From Luteimonas viscosa (GTDB lineage Bacteria > Pseudomonadota > Gammaproteobacteria > Xanthomonadales > Xanthomonadaceae): 64,000 bases of DNA. Position numbers and translations under genes: made by a program. This document shows positions 27,914-40,083 of the stretch, one piece after another. The notes under the pieces are model-generated. The model saw only the letters and a program-made list of their open reading frames with translations, was not told where the DNA came from and did no database searches. The first letter of the stretch is position 1. Every line of letters begins with the position of its first letter. The DNA is taken from contig NZ_VTFT01000001.1 of assembly GCF_008244685.1 (NCBI RefSeq), forward strand, positions 351,248 to 415,247. The letters are read 5' to 3'.

Positions 27914-29686
27914 ATGACGCCAGGCCTTTCACAGGCGGAACGCGCCCTGCTCGAGCGCGCGCACCGCCAACGCTACAAGCTTGCCCGCGCACCGCGCTTC
28001 CAGCCCCTCCCCAAGGACCGCCCGGCCACTGCCACTGCGGGGCCCGCACTGGAGAAGTCCTCGCGTCGCCGCCTGCTGGCGCTGGCCAAGCCGCCGTTCG
28101 CCGTGCGGGTGCTCAACAACATGAGCTACGGCGCGACGACGACGTCGATCGCCGAGTTCAACGCGCTCGGGACCGGTGACCCGGCACGACTCACGGCGTG
28201 GGTGGACCGCCAGCTCGATCCTGCGTCCATCGACGATGCCGCGGTTGACGCCAGGCTTGCCGCCGCCGGCTACTACACCCTGGACAAGACCCTCGCCCAG
28301 CAGTGGTCCGAGCACGTGCGCGCCGAAGGAATCGAGTGGGGGGTGCGCATGCGTCCCGGCTTCGAAGTGCAGCGCGAGGCGCTGGTGCGTGCGGTGTACT
28401 CGAAGCGGCAGTTGTTCGAGGTGGTGACCGGGTTCTGGCACGACCATTTCAACGTCATGGTCAGCGATTACGACTGCTGCCCGGTCTACGGCCACTACGA
28501 TCGCGACGTGATCCGCGCCAACGCGTTCGGCAACTTCCGCACCATGCTCGAGGCCGTGGCCAAGAGCCCGGCGATGATGATCTACCTCGACAACAAGTCG
28601 AACCGCCGCTCCGGACCGAACGAGAACTTCGCGCGGGAACTGCTGGAACTGCACACCTTCGGCGCGGAAAACTACCTCGGGTTCATGGATCCCTTCGAAG
28701 TCCCGCCCTGTCCCGAGGATCGCAACTACCCGATCGGCTACACCGACATCGACGTGTACGAGACGGCCGCGGCATTCACCGGCTGGACGATGAACAACAA
28801 CCACTGGGAATTCCAGCACGCCAACAAGGACGACGGTCACTTCTACTATCACGCCGACTGGCACGATTCCGGTCCGAAGTTCGTGCTCGGCACCTTCATC
28901 TACCCGGAGCGGCCGGCGCTGCAGGACGGGCGCGACATCCTCGATCGCATCGCCAGCCACCCGCGCGTCGCGCGCTTCATCTGCAGGAAGCTGGCCCGCC
29001 GCTTCCTCGGCGACGACCCGCCGCAGGCGCTGGTGGACAGCGCCGCCGCGGTGTTCCGCGCGAACTGGCAGGCGCCCGACCAGATCAGGAAGACGCTCCG
29101 GCACATCCTGCTGTCCGACGTCGCCCAGCACGCCTGGGGACGCAAGGTGCGACGCCCGTTCGAGGCGGTCGCGGCCTCGCTGCGCGTGCTCGGATGCGAC
29201 TGGACGTACACCTTGGACGAGAACCGCAGCAACGACCTGAACTGGCGCCTGGGCTTCACCGGCCACCAGCCCTACGACTGGCCGGCGCCGAACGGCTACC
29301 CCGACCTCGCCACCGCCTGGTCCGGTGCCAGCACCTTCGGCATGACCTGGAAACTGCTGAACTGGCTCACCGAGACCAACAACGTCGCCGGCGACGGCAA
29401 GCTGCTGCCGATCATGGAAACCACCCGCGCGGGCGTGCCGGCCGGGCAGTGGACCGCGAACCGGCTGGTCGAGTTCTGGTGCAGGCGGATCCTGGGCTAC
29501 ATGCCCAAGTCCCAGCGGGTCTCGACGTTGCGCGCCTTCCTCGCGCAGGACGGCGACCCGGCCAGCTACGTGATCGAGGACACCAACGGCTGGAACCAGA
29601 ACGACCTCAAGCGACACTACAACCAGGAGCGCATCCGCAGCATGGTGTCGCTGATCCTGATGTCCCCCGAATTCCTGAGCCGTTGA
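27914..29686 (+). CDS. DUF1800 family protein
   Basis: A 590-residue protein of the DUF1800 family. Diagnostic stretches are RVLNNMSYGATTTSIAEFNA near the N-terminus, FWHDHFNVMV around 175, RDVIRANAFGNFRTMLEAVA around 200, then SPAMMIYLDN, FARELLELHTFG and VYETAAAFTGWTM, with ARFICRKLARRFLGDDPPQA near 355 and a C-terminal MVSLILMSPEFLSR. DUF1800 proteins are almost always followed by a DUF1501 protein, as here (10 bases apart). The pair is thought to be exported and to act together, but the function is unknown. There is no obvious signal peptide, though the twin-arginine signal of the partner may serve both. AGGAC lies upstream of ATG 27914. Confidence 0.88.
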   Translation: MTPGLSQAERALLERAHRQRYKLARAPRFQPLPKDRPATATAGPALEKSSRRRLLALAKPPFAVRVLNNMSYGATTTSIAEFNALGTGDPARLTAWVDRQLDPASIDDAAVDARLAAAGYYTLDKTLAQQWSEHVRAEGIEWGVRMRPGFEVQREALVRAVYSKRQLFEVVTGFWHDHFNVMVSDYDCCPVYGHYDRDVIRANAFGNFRTMLEAVAKSPAMMIYLDNKSNRRSGPNENFARELLELHTFGAENYLGFMDPFEVPPCPEDRNYPIGYTDIDVYETAAAFTGWTMNNNHWEFQHANKDDGHFYYHADWHDSGPKFVLGTFIYPERPALQDGRDILDRIASHPRVARFICRKLARRFLGDDPPQALVDSAAAVFRANWQAPDQIRKTLRHILLSDVAQHAWGRKVRRPFEAVAASLRVLGCDWTYTLDENRSNDLNWRLGFTGHQPYDWPAPNGYPDLATAWSGASTFGMTWKLLNWLTETNNVAGDGKLLPIMETTRAGVPAGQWTANRLVEFWCRRILGYMPKSQRVSTLRAFLAQDGDPASYVIEDTNGWNQNDLKRHYNQERIRSMVSLILMSPEFLSR

Positions 29687-29696
29687 GGACGAGACC

Positions 29697-31235
29697 ATGA
29701 CCAGGATCGAACTCGATCGCCGCGAATTCCTGAAGGGCTGCTGCGCGACCGCCGCGGTCGGCGCCGCCGGACCCGCGTTGTTCTTCGCCAGCCCCGCCGA
29801 AGCGGCGGTCAACACGTACGACACCATCGTCCACGTGTTCCTGCGCGGCGGCATCGACGGGCTCAACCTCGTGGTGCCGGTGTCCGGCAACGACCGCGAC
29901 TTCTACCAGCAGGCGCGGCCCGACATCGCGGTGCCGGTCAGCGGCGAAAACGCTGCCCTGCCGCTCACCCTGGCCAACGGCAGCGCCACCGGCTTCGGCC
30001 TGCATGCGGCCGCGAGCGGGCTGCGCGACGTCTGGGTCGACGGCAAGCTGGCCATCGTGCACTGCTGCGGCATGCAGACCACGGTGACCCGCAGCCACTT
30101 CGACGCCCAGCAGTACCTGGACTTCGGCACGCCGGGCACCAAGGGCAACGGCACGGGCTGGATCGCGCGCGCCTGGGGTACGCAGCCCGGAAGTTCCTCT
30201 TCCGTGGTGATGCCGGCCATGGCGGTCAACAGCCGCATGCCGGCCAACCTGCTCGGCGCCACCCAGGCGCTGACCATGGGCAGCCCGACCGATTTCCAGC
30301 TCAACTCCGGGTCCTACGCATGGCAGCGGGCGCGCGACAATTCGCCTGCCGGCTTCCGTGGCGTCAACGAGACCCTCGCCAGCATGTGGCGGGGCAACGT
30401 CGGCCTGGAACACAGCGGCCGGGCCGCGGACGGCGCGCTGCGCACGGTCGCGCAGCAGGCCTTCACCACGACCCTGCCCGCCGGATGGCCCACCTCGAAC
30501 TTCGCCCGGCAGCTGTGGACCGTGGCGCAGTCGATCCGTTTCAACCTCGGCCTGCGCTATGCCGCGGTCGACCTGGGCGGCTGGGACACGCACGAGGGAC
30601 AGGGCAACGACGGCGGCGGCTACTACCACGGCCGGGTAGGCGAACTGTCGCAGGCACTCGCCGCCTTCTACGCGGAGTTGAACAACGGCGGCGAAGGTGC
30701 GCGGGTGACGGTGGTGGTGCAGTCGGAATTCGGCCGCCGCGTGCGCGAGAACGGCAGCGGCGGCACCGACCACGGATACGGCAACCCGCTGCTGGTCCTG
30801 GGCGGGCCGGTGAACGGCCGACGCTTCTATGGCAGCTGGCCCGGGCTGGATCCGCAGGTCCTGTCGCCCTACTTCGGCGACGTCCCGGTGACCACGGATT
30901 TCAGGCGGGTGTTCACCGAACTGTTGCAGGCGCGCATGGGCCATACCCGTACCGCCGAGGTGTTCCCGGGCTACAACGGCTACAGCGCGCTGGGCATGTT
31001 CGCCGGCGCCAGCGGCGCGTCCGCCGCAGTGCAGCCTGCCGCGCAGGCACCGCTGGGCAACATCAGCAGCCAGTCGCAGCCGACGACGACGACGCCGGTG
31101 GGAACGGTGAGGTCTGCATCCGGGGGACCGATCCGGCACCGTCGCGGGACGGTGCGGATGCCCGAACGCCTTTCCCAGCCGCTGCTGCGCCTGCGTCTGA
31201 AGCTCTACCGGCTGATGCAGCAGCACCGGCTGTAG
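29697..31235 (+). CDS. DUF1501 family protein with twin-arginine signal
   Basis: A 512-residue protein of the DUF1501 family, a relative of the alkaline-phosphatase/sulfatase-like fold. The N-terminus LDRREFLKGCCATAAVGAAG is a twin-arginine export signal ending near SPAEA. Family landmarks are VFLRGGIDGLNLVVPV, then LPLTLANGSATGFGLHAA, VDLGGWDTHEGQGNDGG, VQSEFGRRVRENGSGGTDHG and FPGYNGYSALGMF. After residue about 430 the family domain ends, and a Gln/Thr/Ala-rich linker leads to a strongly basic tail (ERLSQPLLRLRLKLYRLMQQ), an unusual C-terminal extension. GAGGAC precedes ATG 29697. It forms a two-gene operon with the DUF1800 gene and ends at a terminator-like hairpin about 165 bases downstream. 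Confidence 0.88.
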   Translation: MTRIELDRREFLKGCCATAAVGAAGPALFFASPAEAAVNTYDTIVHVFLRGGIDGLNLVVPVSGNDRDFYQQARPDIAVPVSGENAALPLTLANGSATGFGLHAAASGLRDVWVDGKLAIVHCCGMQTTVTRSHFDAQQYLDFGTPGTKGNGTGWIARAWGTQPGSSSSVVMPAMAVNSRMPANLLGATQALTMGSPTDFQLNSGSYAWQRARDNSPAGFRGVNETLASMWRGNVGLEHSGRAADGALRTVAQQAFTTTLPAGWPTSNFARQLWTVAQSIRFNLGLRYAAVDLGGWDTHEGQGNDGGGYYHGRVGELSQALAAFYAELNNGGEGARVTVVVQSEFGRRVRENGSGGTDHGYGNPLLVLGGPVNGRRFYGSWPGLDPQVLSPYFGDVPVTTDFRRVFTELLQARMGHTRTAEVFPGYNGYSALGMFAGASGASAAVQPAAQAPLGNISSQSQPTTTTPVGTVRSASGGPIRHRRGTVRMPERLSQPLLRLRLKLYRLMQQHRL

Positions 31236-31399
31236 CCATCCACGCCCCGCGCCCCGGCACCTCGGGGCGCGGATGTTCGGGGTCGCGGCGAAACGCCCGC
31301 GGATGAATCCGGCCGCCGCATTCCATCGGGGGCCAGAGAAGATCCCCGCTGCGAGCGCACACCGGGCTCTCGATGCGGATTTTCCGTCCGCTGGAACAG

Positions 31400-31423
31400 G
31401 AAAACGGGCCGAAGCCCGTTTTC
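31400..31423. terminator. Bidirectional intrinsic terminator
   Basis: A perfect 10-bp hairpin, GAAAACGGGC/GCCCGTTTTC with loop CGAA, flanked by A/T-rich bases on both sides. It sits between the convergent DUF1501 (plus) and pnp (minus) genes and can stop transcription from both. Confidence 0.85.
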
Positions 31424-31449
31424 TTATGAGGCCTGGTGTGCCGCGCCGG

Positions 31450-33558
31450 TCACTCGCCGGCCACGCCCTCGCCTTCCTCCACGGCCTTGATCGACAGGCG
31501 GATGCGGCCCTGCTTGTCGACTTCCAGCACCTTGACCTTGACCAGGTCGCCTTCCTTGAGCTTGTCGGACACCTTCTCCACGCGCTCGCTGGAGATCTGC
31601 GAGACGTGGACCAGCCCGTCCTTCCCGGGGGAGATCGTGACGAACGCGCCGAAGTCCATGATCTTGGCGACCTTGCCTTCGTAGATCCGTCCCGGCTCGA
31701 CGTCGGAGGTGATCTGCTCGATGCGTTCCTTGGCGGCGCGCCCGGCGGCGGCGTCGACCGAGGCGATGGTGATGGTGCCGTCGTCCTGGATGTCGATCTG
31801 GGTGCCGGTTTCCTTGGTGATCGCCTGGATCACCGAACCGCCCTTGCCGATCACTTCGCGGATCTTGTCGGGGTGGATCTTGATGGTGATCAGGCGCGGC
31901 GCGAACTCGCTGAGCTCGGCGCGCGGCGCGGTGAGGGCTGTCTCCATCTCCTTGAGGATGTGCAACCGGCCCTGCTTGGCCTGGGCCAGGGCGACCTTCA
32001 TGATCTCCTCGGTGATGCCCTGGATCTTGATGTCCATCTGCAGGGCGGAGATGCCCTTGCTGGTGCCGGCCACCTTGAAGTCCATGTCGCCGAGGTGGTC
32101 CTCGTCGCCGAGGATGTCGGACAGCACGACGAACTCGTCGCCTTCCTTCACCAGGCCCATCGCGATGCCCGCGACCGGCGCCTTGATCGGCACGCCCGCG
32201 TCCATCAGCGCCAGCGACGAACCGCAGACCGAGGCCATCGACGAGGAGCCGTTGGATTCGGTGATCTCCGAAACCACGCGGATCGTGTACGGGAACTCCT
32301 CCATCGTCGGCATCACCGCCAGCACGCCGCGCTTGGCGAGGCGGCCATGGCCGATCTCGCGGCGCTTCGGGCCCATCATGCGGCCCGCCTCACCCACCGA
32401 GTACGGGGGGAAGTTGTAGTGGAACAGGAAATGTTCCTTGTACTCGCCGGCCACCGCGTCGATGACCTGGCCGTCGCGCGCGGTGCCGAGGGTCACGGCG
32501 ACGATCGCCTGGGTCTCGCCGCGGGTGAACAGCGACGAGCCGTGCACGCGCGGCAGGATGCCGACCTTGGAGCTGATCGGGCGCACGGTGTCGAGCGCAC
32601 GGCCGTCGATGCGGACCTTGGTCTTGAGGACCGAGTCGCGCATGGTCTGGTATTCCTGCTCGCCGAACTCCTTCGACAGTTCTCCGGTCGACCAGGCATT
32701 GGCCTCGGCCTGCGGCGCGAGCGCCTCGAGGATCGCCTTCTTCACGGTCGAGATGGCGTCGCGGCGCTGGAGCTTGTCGCGCACCTGGAATGCGCTGGCC
32801 AGCTGCTCGCCGACCGCGGTGCGGATCGCCGACACCAGGCCTTCGTTGGCGGCCGGCGGCTGCCAGGTCCACTTCGGCTTGCCGGCCTCGGCGACCAGTT
32901 CGTTGATCACGTTGATCGCGACCTGCATCTGCTGGTGGCCGAACATCACGGCGCCCAGCATCACGTCCTCGGACAGTTCGCGCGCCTCGGACTCCACCAT
33001 CAGCACCGCACCTGCGGTACCGGCGACCACCAGCTCCAGTTCCGAATCCTTCAGCTCGCTGACGGTCGGGTTGAGCAGGTACTGGCCGGCCTTGTAGCCG
33101 ACCTTGGCGGCGCCGATCGGGCCGTCGAACGGCGCACCCGACAGCGACAGCGCGGCGGACGCGCCGATCAGGGCGAGAATGTCGCCGTCGACCTCGGGAT
33201 TCATCGACATCACGGTGGCGATGATCTGGACTTCGTTGCGGAAGCCGTCGGGGAACAGCGGGCGGATCGGGCGATCGATCAGGCGCGAGATCAGCGTTTC
33301 CTTCTCGGTCTGGCGGCCCTCGCGCTTGAAGAAGCCGCCGGGGATGCGTCCGCCGGCATAGAACTTCTCCTGGTAGTCCACGGTCAGCGGGAAGAAGTCC
33401 TGCCCTTCGCGCGCGGTCTTGTTGGCCACTGCGCTCACGAGGAGAACGGTGCCTTCGCACGACACCATCACCGCGCCACCTGCCTGGCGCGCGATCTCGC
33501 CGGTCTCGAGGGTCACGGTCCGGTCGCCGTACTGGAAGGTCTTGGTCACTTTCGCCAC
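31450..33558 (-). CDS. pnp: Polyribonucleotide nucleotidyltransferase
   Basis: A 702-residue PNPase, the phosphorolytic 3'-5' exoribonuclease of the RNA degradosome. There are two RNase PH cores (the first with [20 protein letters not shown] and [17 protein letters not shown]; the second with [20 protein letters not shown] and [19 protein letters not shown]) joined by a helical domain. A KH domain ([20 protein letters not shown]) and an S1 domain ([20 protein letters not shown]) follow at the C-terminus. The start is GTG 33558 ([11 protein letters not shown]) with AAGGAC upstream; the open frame extends into the leader. It follows rpsO, as in E. coli, and is separated from it by an intrinsic terminator and a large leader hairpin that may allow RNase III-dependent autoregulation. 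Confidence 0.97.
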   Translation of the reverse strand: MAKVTKTFQYGDRTVTLETGEIARQAGGAVMVSCEGTVLLVSAVANKTAREGQDFFPLTVDYQEKFYAGGRIPGGFFKREGRQTEKETLISRLIDRPIRPLFPDGFRNEVQIIATVMSMNPEVDGDILALIGASAALSLSGAPFDGPIGAAKVGYKAGQYLLNPTVSELKDSELELVVAGTAGAVLMVESEARELSEDVMLGAVMFGHQQMQVAINVINELVAEAGKPKWTWQPPAANEGLVSAIRTAVGEQLASAFQVRDKLQRRDAISTVKKAILEALAPQAEANAWSTGELSKEFGEQEYQTMRDSVLKTKVRIDGRALDTVRPISSKVGILPRVHGSSLFTRGETQAIVAVTLGTARDGQVIDAVAGEYKEHFLFHYNFPPYSVGEAGRMMGPKRREIGHGRLAKRGVLAVMPTMEEFPYTIRVVSEITESNGSSSMASVCGSSLALMDAGVPIKAPVAGIAMGLVKEGDEFVVLSDILGDEDHLGDMDFKVAGTSKGISALQMDIKIQGITEEIMKVALAQAKQGRLHILKEMETALTAPRAELSEFAPRLITIKIHPDKIREVIGKGGSVIQAITKETGTQIDIQDDGTITIASVDAAAGRAAKERIEQITSDVEPGRIYEGKVAKIMDFGAFVTISPGKDGLVHVSQISSERVEKVSDKLKEGDLVKVKVLEVDKQGRIRLSIKAVEEGEGVAGE

Positions 33559-33603
33559 GTTGGATTGTCCTTGAGTCTTGATCGATGAAACCGGACGGAG
33601 CCC

Positions 33604-33654
33604 ATGCCCCGGACGGATGGCCACGTTGGCGTGGCCGCTTGCTTGCAGGGGCAT
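33604..33654 (-). promoter_or_regulatory. pnp leader stem-loop (possible RNase III/autoregulatory site)
   Basis: In the pnp leader, two nested helices form on the minus-strand RNA: ATGCCCC/GGGGCAT outside (33654-33648 with 33610-33604) and GGCCACG/CGTGGCC inside (33636-33630 with 33625-33619, loop CCAA). They lie 46-96 bases ahead of the GTG start. E. coli pnp is controlled through RNase III cleavage of a leader duplex at a similar place. The structure is seen directly; the regulatory role is inferred by analogy. Confidence 0.5.
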
Positions 33655-33693
33655 CCTGCCCGGGCGCGACCACCGCACGGCGATCGCCACGCC

Positions 33694-33731
33694 CAAAAAA
33701 CAACGCCGCGGCGCATCGCTGCGCCGCGGCG
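33694..33731 (-). terminator. rpsO intrinsic terminator
   Basis: An 11-bp perfect GC-rich stem, CGCCGCGGCGC/GCGCCGCGGCG (33731-33721 with 33714-33704), 6-base loop, followed on the minus strand by TTGTTTTTT. It lies 10 bases after the rpsO stop and ahead of pnp, matching the partial terminator between these genes in E. coli. Confidence 0.9.
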
Positions 33732-33740
33732 GGGTCGGTC

Positions 33741-34001
33741 CTAGCGCCGCAGACCGAGTTTCTCGATCAGCGCCTTGTAGCGGTTCGCATCCTTCCGGTG
33801 CAGATAGTCGAGCAGGCTGCGTCGGCGGTTGACCATCTGCAGCAGGCCGCGCCGGCTGTGGTGGTCCTTCTTGTGGGTCTTGAAGTGCTCGGTGAGGTGC
33901 ACGATGCGGGCGGTGAGCAGGGCGACCTGGACTTCCGGGGATCCGGTGTCGTTGGCCGCGCGCGCGTGTTCTTCGATGATCTTGCTGTTGTCGATGGACA
34001 T
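33741..34001 (-). CDS. rpsO: 30S ribosomal protein uS15
   Basis: An 86-residue ribosomal protein S15, a primary 16S rRNA binder of the small-subunit platform. The sequence is near canonical: [20 protein letters not shown], then [39 protein letters not shown] and [20 protein letters not shown]. The start is ATG 34001. It has its own promoter just after the truB stop (34146-34174) and an intrinsic terminator just after its stop. S15 is known to repress its own mRNA in other bacteria; the 145-base stretch ahead of the start could hold such a site, but I cannot define it. Confidence 0.97.
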   Translation of the reverse strand: MSIDNSKIIEEHARAANDTGSPEVQVALLTARIVHLTEHFKTHKKDHHSRRGLLQMVNRRRSLLDYLHRKDANRYKALIEKLGLRR

Positions 34002-34145
34002 GATTGCCTCGTAGTCGCGAAACCTGCAGATTCCGTCGCCGCGTCTTCGACGCATGCGGCGTACCGCCAGGTTCGTCATGGGTGGTCGGGAGGTCCCGGA
34101 CGGACTTCCCTGGAACAAACGGAAGTGCTTGAAAAAAGCCGCGAA

Positions 34146-34174
34146 ATTATAGCTGTCCCCGGCGACCCGGACAA
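34146..34174 (-). promoter_or_regulatory. Sigma-70-type promoter for rpsO
   Basis: On the minus strand, TTGTCC (34174-34169) and a perfect TATAAT (34151-34146) are separated by exactly 17 bases. It begins 3 bases after the truB stop codon and reads toward rpsO, giving an expected leader of about 140 bases. Confidence 0.8.
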
Positions 34175-34176
34175 GT

Positions 34177-35148
34177 TCAGCCGCCCGCGCCCGCCGCGGC
34201 CTGCGCGCTGGCCCAGCTGAACAGGCGCCGGGCGCGCAGGCAGCCATCGGCCACCTCGCCCAGGCCGAGCGCGCGACCGCCGGGCCCGTACACGGCCACG
34301 GCGCCCGGCGGGTGGAACGCACCCTCCACCGGCTGGCCGCGTCCCAGCCGCCGCGCCTGGGCCTCGTCCAGGTCGATCGGCGGCCACGACGCCATCCCCC
34401 GCTCCAGCGGCAGCAGGCAGGCGAGCAGGCTGCGATCCCCGCGCGCGCCGAGGGCCTGCAGCTCGTCGAGCGTCCACATCCGGGGTTCCCTGAAGGGGTC
34501 GACCCACAGCCGCCGCAGCTCGGCGACATGGGCGCCGCAGCCCAGGGCCTCGCCGAGGTCGCGTACCAGGCTGCGGACATACGTGCCCGAGCCGCATTCG
34601 ACGTGGAGCCGCAGCTGCGGGGGCACGCCGTGCAGGTCGTCGAGCAGATCGGCTGCCGACTGCAGGCTGAACTCGTGCACCTCCGCGTCGCGCTCTTCGA
34701 CCTCCACCACCTCGCCGCGGCGCGCCTTCGCGTAGAGCGGTTCGCCGCCGCGCTTGAGCGCGGAGTAGATCGGCGGACGCTGGCGGATGCGGCCGCTCAG
34801 CGCAGCGAGCGCCCGGTCGATCTGCGGGATCCGCAACGCGGGCACCGGGCGCTCGCGGATCGGCTGCCCGTCGGCGTCGTCGGTATCGGTCACGATGCCG
34901 AGCCGCGCGACGGTGTCGTAGGCCTTGCGTGCGCCGAGCAGGCCGCCGGCGATCTTGGTCGCCTCGCCGAAGCAGACCGGCAACAGGCCGGTGGCGAGCG
35001 GATCGAGGCTGCCGGTGTGGCCCGCCTTCTCCGCACGGAACATGTGCCGCACGCGCTGCAAGGCCTGGTTCGAACTGAGGCCGCGCGGCTTGTCGAGCAG
35101 CAGGATGCCGTCGAGCTTCCTGAACTTCGTGCGTGGACGGGCCGTCAT
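34177..35148 (-). CDS. truB: tRNA pseudouridine-55 synthase
   Basis: A 323-residue TruB that converts U55 of tRNA T-loops to pseudouridine. The catalytic Asp49 is in [12 protein letters not shown]. Other motifs are [19 protein letters not shown] at the N-terminus, [20 protein letters not shown] (motif I) and [20 protein letters not shown] (motif III). A C-terminal PUA-like region carries [20 protein letters not shown]. The start is ATG 35148 ([14 protein letters not shown]); the open frame continues upstream without family similarity. It lies between rbfA (126-base gap) and rpsO, the conserved order of the rimP-nusA-infB operon. Confidence 0.96.
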   Translation of the reverse strand: MTARPRTKFRKLDGILLLDKPRGLSSNQALQRVRHMFRAEKAGHTGSLDPLATGLLPVCFGEATKIAGGLLGARKAYDTVARLGIVTDTDDADGQPIRERPVPALRIPQIDRALAALSGRIRQRPPIYSALKRGGEPLYAKARRGEVVEVEERDAEVHEFSLQSAADLLDDLHGVPPQLRLHVECGSGTYVRSLVRDLGEALGCGAHVAELRRLWVDPFREPRMWTLDELQALGARGDRSLLACLLPLERGMASWPPIDLDEAQARRLGRGQPVEGAFHPPGAVAVYGPGGRALGLGEVADGCLRARRLFSWASAQAAAGAGG

Positions 35149-35274
35149 CGGGGGATTGTATAGGGCAGGCTCGGGGTCGCAGCCCGAAGGCGCTGCTTGC
35201 AGGGGGCGGCGATCGATGGGGATGATCCGCCGGGGATGCGGTAGCGGTGCGGTAGTACCGCGCCAGGCCACGCC

Positions 35275-35646
35275 CTATGGCGACGGCTCGCCCTCGCCCA
35301 CGTCGGGCAGGTCGCGCAGCAGGTTGTCGATGCGCTCGCCGCGGTCGACGGAATCGTCGTAATGGAAGTGCAGTTCCGGCACGTGCCGCAGCTTGACCGC
35401 GCGCGCGAGCCGGTAGCGGATTTCGGGCGCCGCCGCGCGCAGCCCCTTCATGGCCTCGTCCGCGCGCTCCGCCTGCAATGCGGTCACGAACACCTTGGCG
35501 TGCGCCATGTCGCGGGTCACCTCGACATCCGACACGCTCACCGACGGCAGCCCGTGCTCGGCCACCGCCGCGCGCACCAGCGTGCCCAGCTCACGACGGA
35601 GCTGGGCGGCGACACGGTCGGTGCGATGGAAGGATTTCGTCGACAC
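35275..35646 (-). CDS. rbfA: 30S ribosome-binding factor A
   Basis: A 123-residue RbfA, a 30S maturation factor with a KH-like fold that binds near the 5' end of 16S rRNA. Motifs are FHRTDRVAAQLRRELGTLV, then VSVSDVEVTRDMAHAKVFVT and LRHVPELHFHYDDSVDRGER. The start is GTG 35646 (VSTKSFHRTD), which matches the usual 'M.TKSFHRTDRV' start of xanthomonad RbfA. Unusually, the start codon abuts a heptad-repeat array, so the usual Shine-Dalgarno position is occupied by repeats of CCCGAAT and no purine-rich ribosome-binding site is visible. Confidence 0.95.
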   Translation of the reverse strand: MSTKSFHRTDRVAAQLRRELGTLVRAAVAEHGLPSVSVSDVEVTRDMAHAKVFVTALQAERADEAMKGLRAAAPEIRYRLARAVKLRHVPELHFHYDDSVDRGERIDNLLRDLPDVGEGEPSP

Positions 35647-35755
35647 GGGATTCGGGATTCGGGATTCGGGATTCGGGACTGGGGATTCGCAAAATGGATG
35701 GGGAACAGGGCCGGAGACGCTCTTTCGAATATCCAATCCCGAATTCCCAATCCCG
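35647..35755. repeat. Heptad-array intergenic element (infB-rbfA junction)
   Basis: The left arm has four head-to-tail GGGATTC-type heptads followed by a degenerate one. After a non-repeated core of about 40 bases, the right arm (about 35732-35755) carries the reverse-complement motif (CCAATCCCGAATTCCCAATC). The two arms can pair over a long, imperfect stem. The element fills almost the whole gap between infB and rbfA. Similar elements lie at 51104-51197 and 53107-53218. Confidence 0.8.
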
Positions 35756-35762
35756 CGGACGC

Positions 35763-38366
<2,604 letters not shown>

Positions 38367-38461
38367 TCGGATCCTATGCTCTGTTTGGCGCCCCCCCGCC
38401 GAAAGCAAGGGAAACGCGGATTCTACGCCCTGGGGGATGCAGGGCGGCGTTCATCGCCTGG

Positions 38462-39973
38462 TCATTCGCCGCGCTCCAGGCGTGCGATCTCTTCGGCGCG
38501 GGCGGCGAGGATCAGCGTGGCGGCGCGCGCCTCGTCGAGTCCCTCGATGCCGAACTCGACCACTTCGTCCGCCCCCAGGTCGGACAGGTCCTCGCTGGTG
38601 CGCACGCCGTGCGAGGCCAGCGCGTAGGCGGTCTCGTCGTCCATTCCCGGAAGCTGAAGCAGATCCTCGGTCGGGGCGTTCTCGTCCAGCTCCTCTTCGA
38701 CCGCGAGCGCGTCGTTGAGCAGCGCGTCGCGGGCGCGGGCGCGCAGCTCCTCGACGATGTCCTCGTCGAAGCCCTCCACCGCCAGCAGCTCGCCGACCGG
38801 CACGTAGGCGATCTCCTCGACGGTGTTGAAGCCTTCCGCCACCAGGATGCTGGCGATTTCCTCGTCGACCTCGAGCTTTTCCTGGAACAGTGCGCGCGCG
38901 GCGGCCTGCTCGGCCTCCGACTTCGCCGCCACCTGGTCCTGGGTCATCACGTTGAGCTGCCAGCCCGACAGGCGGCTGGCGAGGCGCACGTTCTGGCCGC
39001 CCTTGCCGATCGCCTGGGCGAGCTTGTCCTCGGCCACCGCGAGGTCCATCGAATGCTTGTCCTCGTCGACCACGATCGACTGCACCTCGGCCGGTGCCAT
39101 CGCGTTGATCACGAACTGCGCCGGGTTGTCGGACCACAGCACGATGTCGACGCGCTCGCCGTTGAGCTCGTTCGACACCGCCTGCACGCGCGAACCGCGC
39201 ATGCCGATGCAGGCGCCGATCGGATCGGTGCGGGTGTCGTAGGCGATGACCGCGATCTTGGCGCGATCGCCCGGATCGCGCGCGCAGGCCTTGATCTCGA
39301 CCAGGCCCTGGCCGACTTCCGGCACCTCGAGCTTGAACAGCTCCATCATGAATTCGGGCGCGGCGCGGCTGATGAACAGTTGCGGGCCGCGCGGCTCGCT
39401 GCGCACGTCGTAGAGATAGCCGCGGATGCGGTCGCCGGCGCGCACGATGTCGCGCGGGATCGCCTTGTCCTTGGGGATGAACGCCTCGGCATTGCCGCCG
39501 AGGTCGACGTAAACGTTGCCGCGCTCGACGCGCTTGACCACGCCGGTCACCAGTTCGCCGATTCGGTCCTTCCAGGCGTCGACGACCTGCTGGCGCTCGG
39601 CCTCGCGCACACGCTGCACGATCACCTGCTTGGCGGCCTGCGCGGCGATGCGGCCGAAGTCGACGTTCTCGATCTGCTCCTCGATGTAGTCGCCGACCTC
39701 CACGCCCTCGACCTCGTCCACGGCATCCATCAGCCGGATCTGGCGGTCGGGCGACTCCATCACCACATCGTCGGCCACCACTTCCCAGCGGCGGAAGGTC
39801 TCGTAGCTGCCGTCCTTCGCGTCGATCGCCACGCGGGTCAGCACGTCCTCTTCGGCGTAGCGCTTCTTGGCGGCCGTGGCCAGCGCGGCCTCGATCGCTT
39901 CGAGGATCACCGACTCCGGCACGCCCTTCTCGTTGGCGACCGCGTCCACCACCAGCAGCAACTCTTTGCTCAT
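38462..39973 (-). CDS. nusA: Transcription termination/antitermination factor NusA
   Basis: A 503-residue NusA that binds RNA polymerase and modulates pausing, termination and antitermination. The N-terminal RNAP-binding domain (ELLLVVDAVANEKGVPESVI) is followed by S1 (VTGVVKRVERGNVYVDLGGN), then two KH domains (PIGACIGMRGSRVQAVSNEL and AIGKGGQNVRLASRLSGWQL). The C-terminus has two acidic AR repeats with EELDENAPTEDLLQLPGMDD. The C-terminal AR domains place it with gammaproteobacterial NusA. The start is ATG 39973. It is downstream of rimP (110-base gap). Confidence 0.97.
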   Translation of the reverse strand: MSKELLLVVDAVANEKGVPESVILEAIEAALATAAKKRYAEEDVLTRVAIDAKDGSYETFRRWEVVADDVVMESPDRQIRLMDAVDEVEGVEVGDYIEEQIENVDFGRIAAQAAKQVIVQRVREAERQQVVDAWKDRIGELVTGVVKRVERGNVYVDLGGNAEAFIPKDKAIPRDIVRAGDRIRGYLYDVRSEPRGPQLFISRAAPEFMMELFKLEVPEVGQGLVEIKACARDPGDRAKIAVIAYDTRTDPIGACIGMRGSRVQAVSNELNGERVDIVLWSDNPAQFVINAMAPAEVQSIVVDEDKHSMDLAVAEDKLAQAIGKGGQNVRLASRLSGWQLNVMTQDQVAAKSEAEQAAARALFQEKLEVDEEIASILVAEGFNTVEEIAYVPVGELLAVEGFDEDIVEELRARARDALLNDALAVEEELDENAPTEDLLQLPGMDDETAYALASHGVRTSEDLSDLGADEVVEFGIEGLDEARAATLILAARAEEIARLERGE

Positions 39974-40083
39974 CTCTGTCAGACCTCAGGAAAACCGGCT
40001 CGAATTCGTCATCCACGCCGGGCATGCCGCCCGGCTCCACTACCACCCCGTCGCACCGGATCGGTGGACGTGGCACCTGAAAC

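Noticed and set aside
34002..34145. rpsO leader searched for an S15 autoregulatory pseudoknot
   Set aside because: Some hairpins are possible, but none could be matched with confidence to known S15-binding structures.
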